A stretch of DNA of 5,678 nucleotides, taken from contig PAGS01000038.1 of NCBI GenBank assembly GCA_002705465.1, forward strand, positions 9,132 through 14,809, given 5' to 3'. Within the stretch, counting starts at the first letter, position 1. The number at the start of each line of letters is the position of its first letter. This DNA is from Halieaceae bacterium (GTDB taxonomy: Bacteria; Pseudomonadota; Gammaproteobacteria; Pseudomonadales; Halieaceae). The translations under genes and the position numbers were made by a program. Of this stretch, positions 4,605-5,678 are shown piece by piece. A model generated the notes under the pieces. That model saw only the letters and a program-made list of their open reading frames with translations. It had not been told where the DNA came from and did no database searches.

Positions 4605-5678
4605 CTAGCCCCGCAGCCCCGGATCAAGTATCGCCTCGATCTTTCGCGCAAGATACCGCACATGGGCTCGGGTCTGAGTGTCAGGAGCCTCGCGCTCGCC
4701 GAGCATGGCGGCCACGCGGTCAAGCTCATAGATCGCGATCGCCTGTGCCGAGCTATCGAACGCGTCGCTTTCTCCACCAGCAATCATGCCACCCAACCGC
4801 TCAACGTATTCAGATTGAAGATTTCGCCTGAAAGCGTTGACCGAGGTGCTTTCATCGGCCTCAAAAACCGCAGCAGTGAGATCCGAAAGCATTTCATGAA
4901 GCGGATATTCATTGCCGTAGAGTTCCGTATCCACGATCCGCTCCAGCACAACAGGATGCATCAAGTGATCAAGCACCCGTTTTTGTCCTGCTAACACCGC
5001 CTGATGAATCTTTGGATCTTCTGTTGAACCACCATGATCGAAACCCCGCCGCTCAGGTGCTGTTAGCTGCCAGAGCTGGCCATTCACACTGAAAGCATCG
5101 GGCGCAAACAAGTGCTCAGATAACATTGCCATGGCGCGCTTTTGTTGGTCACGCTCAACAGGAATCAGCGGCTCACCGCCACCCTCCTGCCCCGCCATCG
5201 CGCGATCTACATACACGCCGCCAATCCATCGCGAGATAACGCCGGCACTGATACTCCACAGTCGGATAATGAGCGACGCGCCATCCACCACCTCTTGATA
5301 GGAACGACCGGTATCGGGCGTCCAAGAGGTCATTCTATTGAGCGTGGTCTGCATTAACGCCATCTGCGACGCCGCGTAGCCAATCGAATCAGAGCTGAGG
5401 TCGTAAATGTTGACGCGGGGGTCAAGCCCTGTCCCCGGATAACGCATGTCATCTGCATCATTGCCAAAGGCCAGCCCAGGCTCCGCGGATCTTGAAGCGA
5501 TCGCATCACGCCTCACCGCTTCCTGCTCGGGGTCTGCCAATCCGGGGGAGTAAGCCCATTCAATATACCAATCGTCGTAGGGACCCGGCGCAATCGTATA
5601 AAACAGGGTTTGCTCTTCCTCGGTGGGCGCATAGTTCACGGCCGGGTAATCCATTACGGAGCCGGCGAGAATGCCACT
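4605..5678 (-). CDS. Zinc-dependent metzincin-type metalloprotease, DUF4953/DUF5117 group, C-terminal part (5' end beyond window)
   Basis: The frame is open from the right edge (5678) to TAG 4605-4607, 357 codons. It extends upstream of the first in-window ATG (5654), which lies inside the sequence SGILAGSVMDYPAVN and is not the start. SVMDY is the Met-turn motif of metzincins, and the conserved continuation EEQTLFYTIAPGPYDDWYIE is characteristic of large exported proteases with DUF5117 and DUF4953 domains. In such proteins HExxHxxGxxH binds zinc shortly before the Met-turn, so the catalytic motif should lie just right of the window. Further conserved-looking segments are DPRVNIYDLSSDSIGYA (about residues 87-103 of this fragment) and a largely helical C-terminal region. 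Full-length relatives are about 800-900 residues with a signal peptide. Substrates are unknown; an envelope or secreted peptidase role is inferred. No frameshift is seen. Confidence 0.88.
   Translation of the reverse strand, partial: SGILAGSVMDYPAVNYAPTEEEQTLFYTIAPGPYDDWYIEWAYSPGLADPEQEAVRRDAIASRSAEPGLAFGNDADDMRYPGTGLDPRVNIYDLSSDSIGYAASQMALMQTTLNRMTSWTPDTGRSYQEVVDGASLIIRLWSISAGVISRWIGGVYVDRAMAGQEGGGEPLIPVERDQQKRAMAMLSEHLFAPDAFSVNGQLWQLTAPERRGFDHGGSTEDPKIHQAVLAGQKRVLDHLMHPVVLERIVDTELYGNEYPLHEMLSDLTAAVFEADESTSVNAFRRNLQSEYVERLGGMIAGGESDAFDSSAQAIAIYELDRVAAMLGEREAPDTQTRAHVRYLARKIEAILDPGLRG

Noticed and set aside
4565..4831. Plus-strand frame running through the terminator stem
   Set aside because: It contains the terminator stem-loop and T run and has low-quality composition, so it is not coding.
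4602..4994. Plus-strand frame of 130 codons opposite the protease
   Set aside because: Antisense shadow of a well-supported protease C-terminus; no family features, and the supposed start directly follows the terminator.

Overview
The window looks like chromosomal DNA of a Gram-negative bacterium. Two products carry lipoprotein signal peptides (lipobox cysteines), one is an HlyD-type periplasmic adaptor, and one is a DUF3833 lipoprotein, a family typical of Proteobacteria. Protein style and gene content fit a marine gammaproteobacterium (for example the OM60/NOR5-Halieaceae type), but that placement is inference from family content, not from a marker gene. There is no rRNA, tRNA, CRISPR array, intact insertion sequence or phage gene.

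Layout, left to right. (1) 1-578, minus strand: a lipoprotein with a PDZ domain flanked by pieces that look like an NTF2/SnoaL fold; it runs off the left edge. (2) 579-860: a divergent intergenic region with inverted repeats and weak promoter-like elements for both directions. (3) 861-3012, plus strand: a probable operon of a cupin protein, a two-helix membrane protein resembling DUF3302 (YiaW/YibI), and an HlyD/EmrA-like membrane-fusion protein resembling YiaV/YibH. (4) 3092-3307, minus strand: a tryptophan-rich two-helix membrane protein with no recognised family. (5) 3435-4067, plus strand: a DUF3833 lipoprotein. (6) 4064-4531: a rearrangement scar. The left part is the C-terminal half of a bestrophin-like channel gene on the minus strand; the right part is the last 35-40 codons of a fasciclin (FAS1) gene on the plus strand. 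Each has lost its 5' part, and they meet at about 4388-4430, where a perfect 10-bp palindrome lies. (7) 4572-4601: a strong intrinsic terminator on the plus strand, apparently the original terminator of the lost fasciclin gene. (8) 4605-5678, minus strand: the C-terminal part of a large metzincin-type zinc protease (DUF4953/DUF5117 group), entering from the right edge just after its zinc-binding motif and including its Met-turn.

How the genes fit together: most products act at the cell envelope (adaptor, small membrane proteins, lipoproteins, exported protease). The only clear functional unit is the DUF3302-like/HlyD pair, which lacks an adjacent pump or outer-membrane channel gene, as in the E. 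coli yia/yib pairs. The most notable finding is the double-truncation scar at 4064-4531; the second is the apparent insertion of a PDZ domain inside an NTF2-like fold at the left edge.
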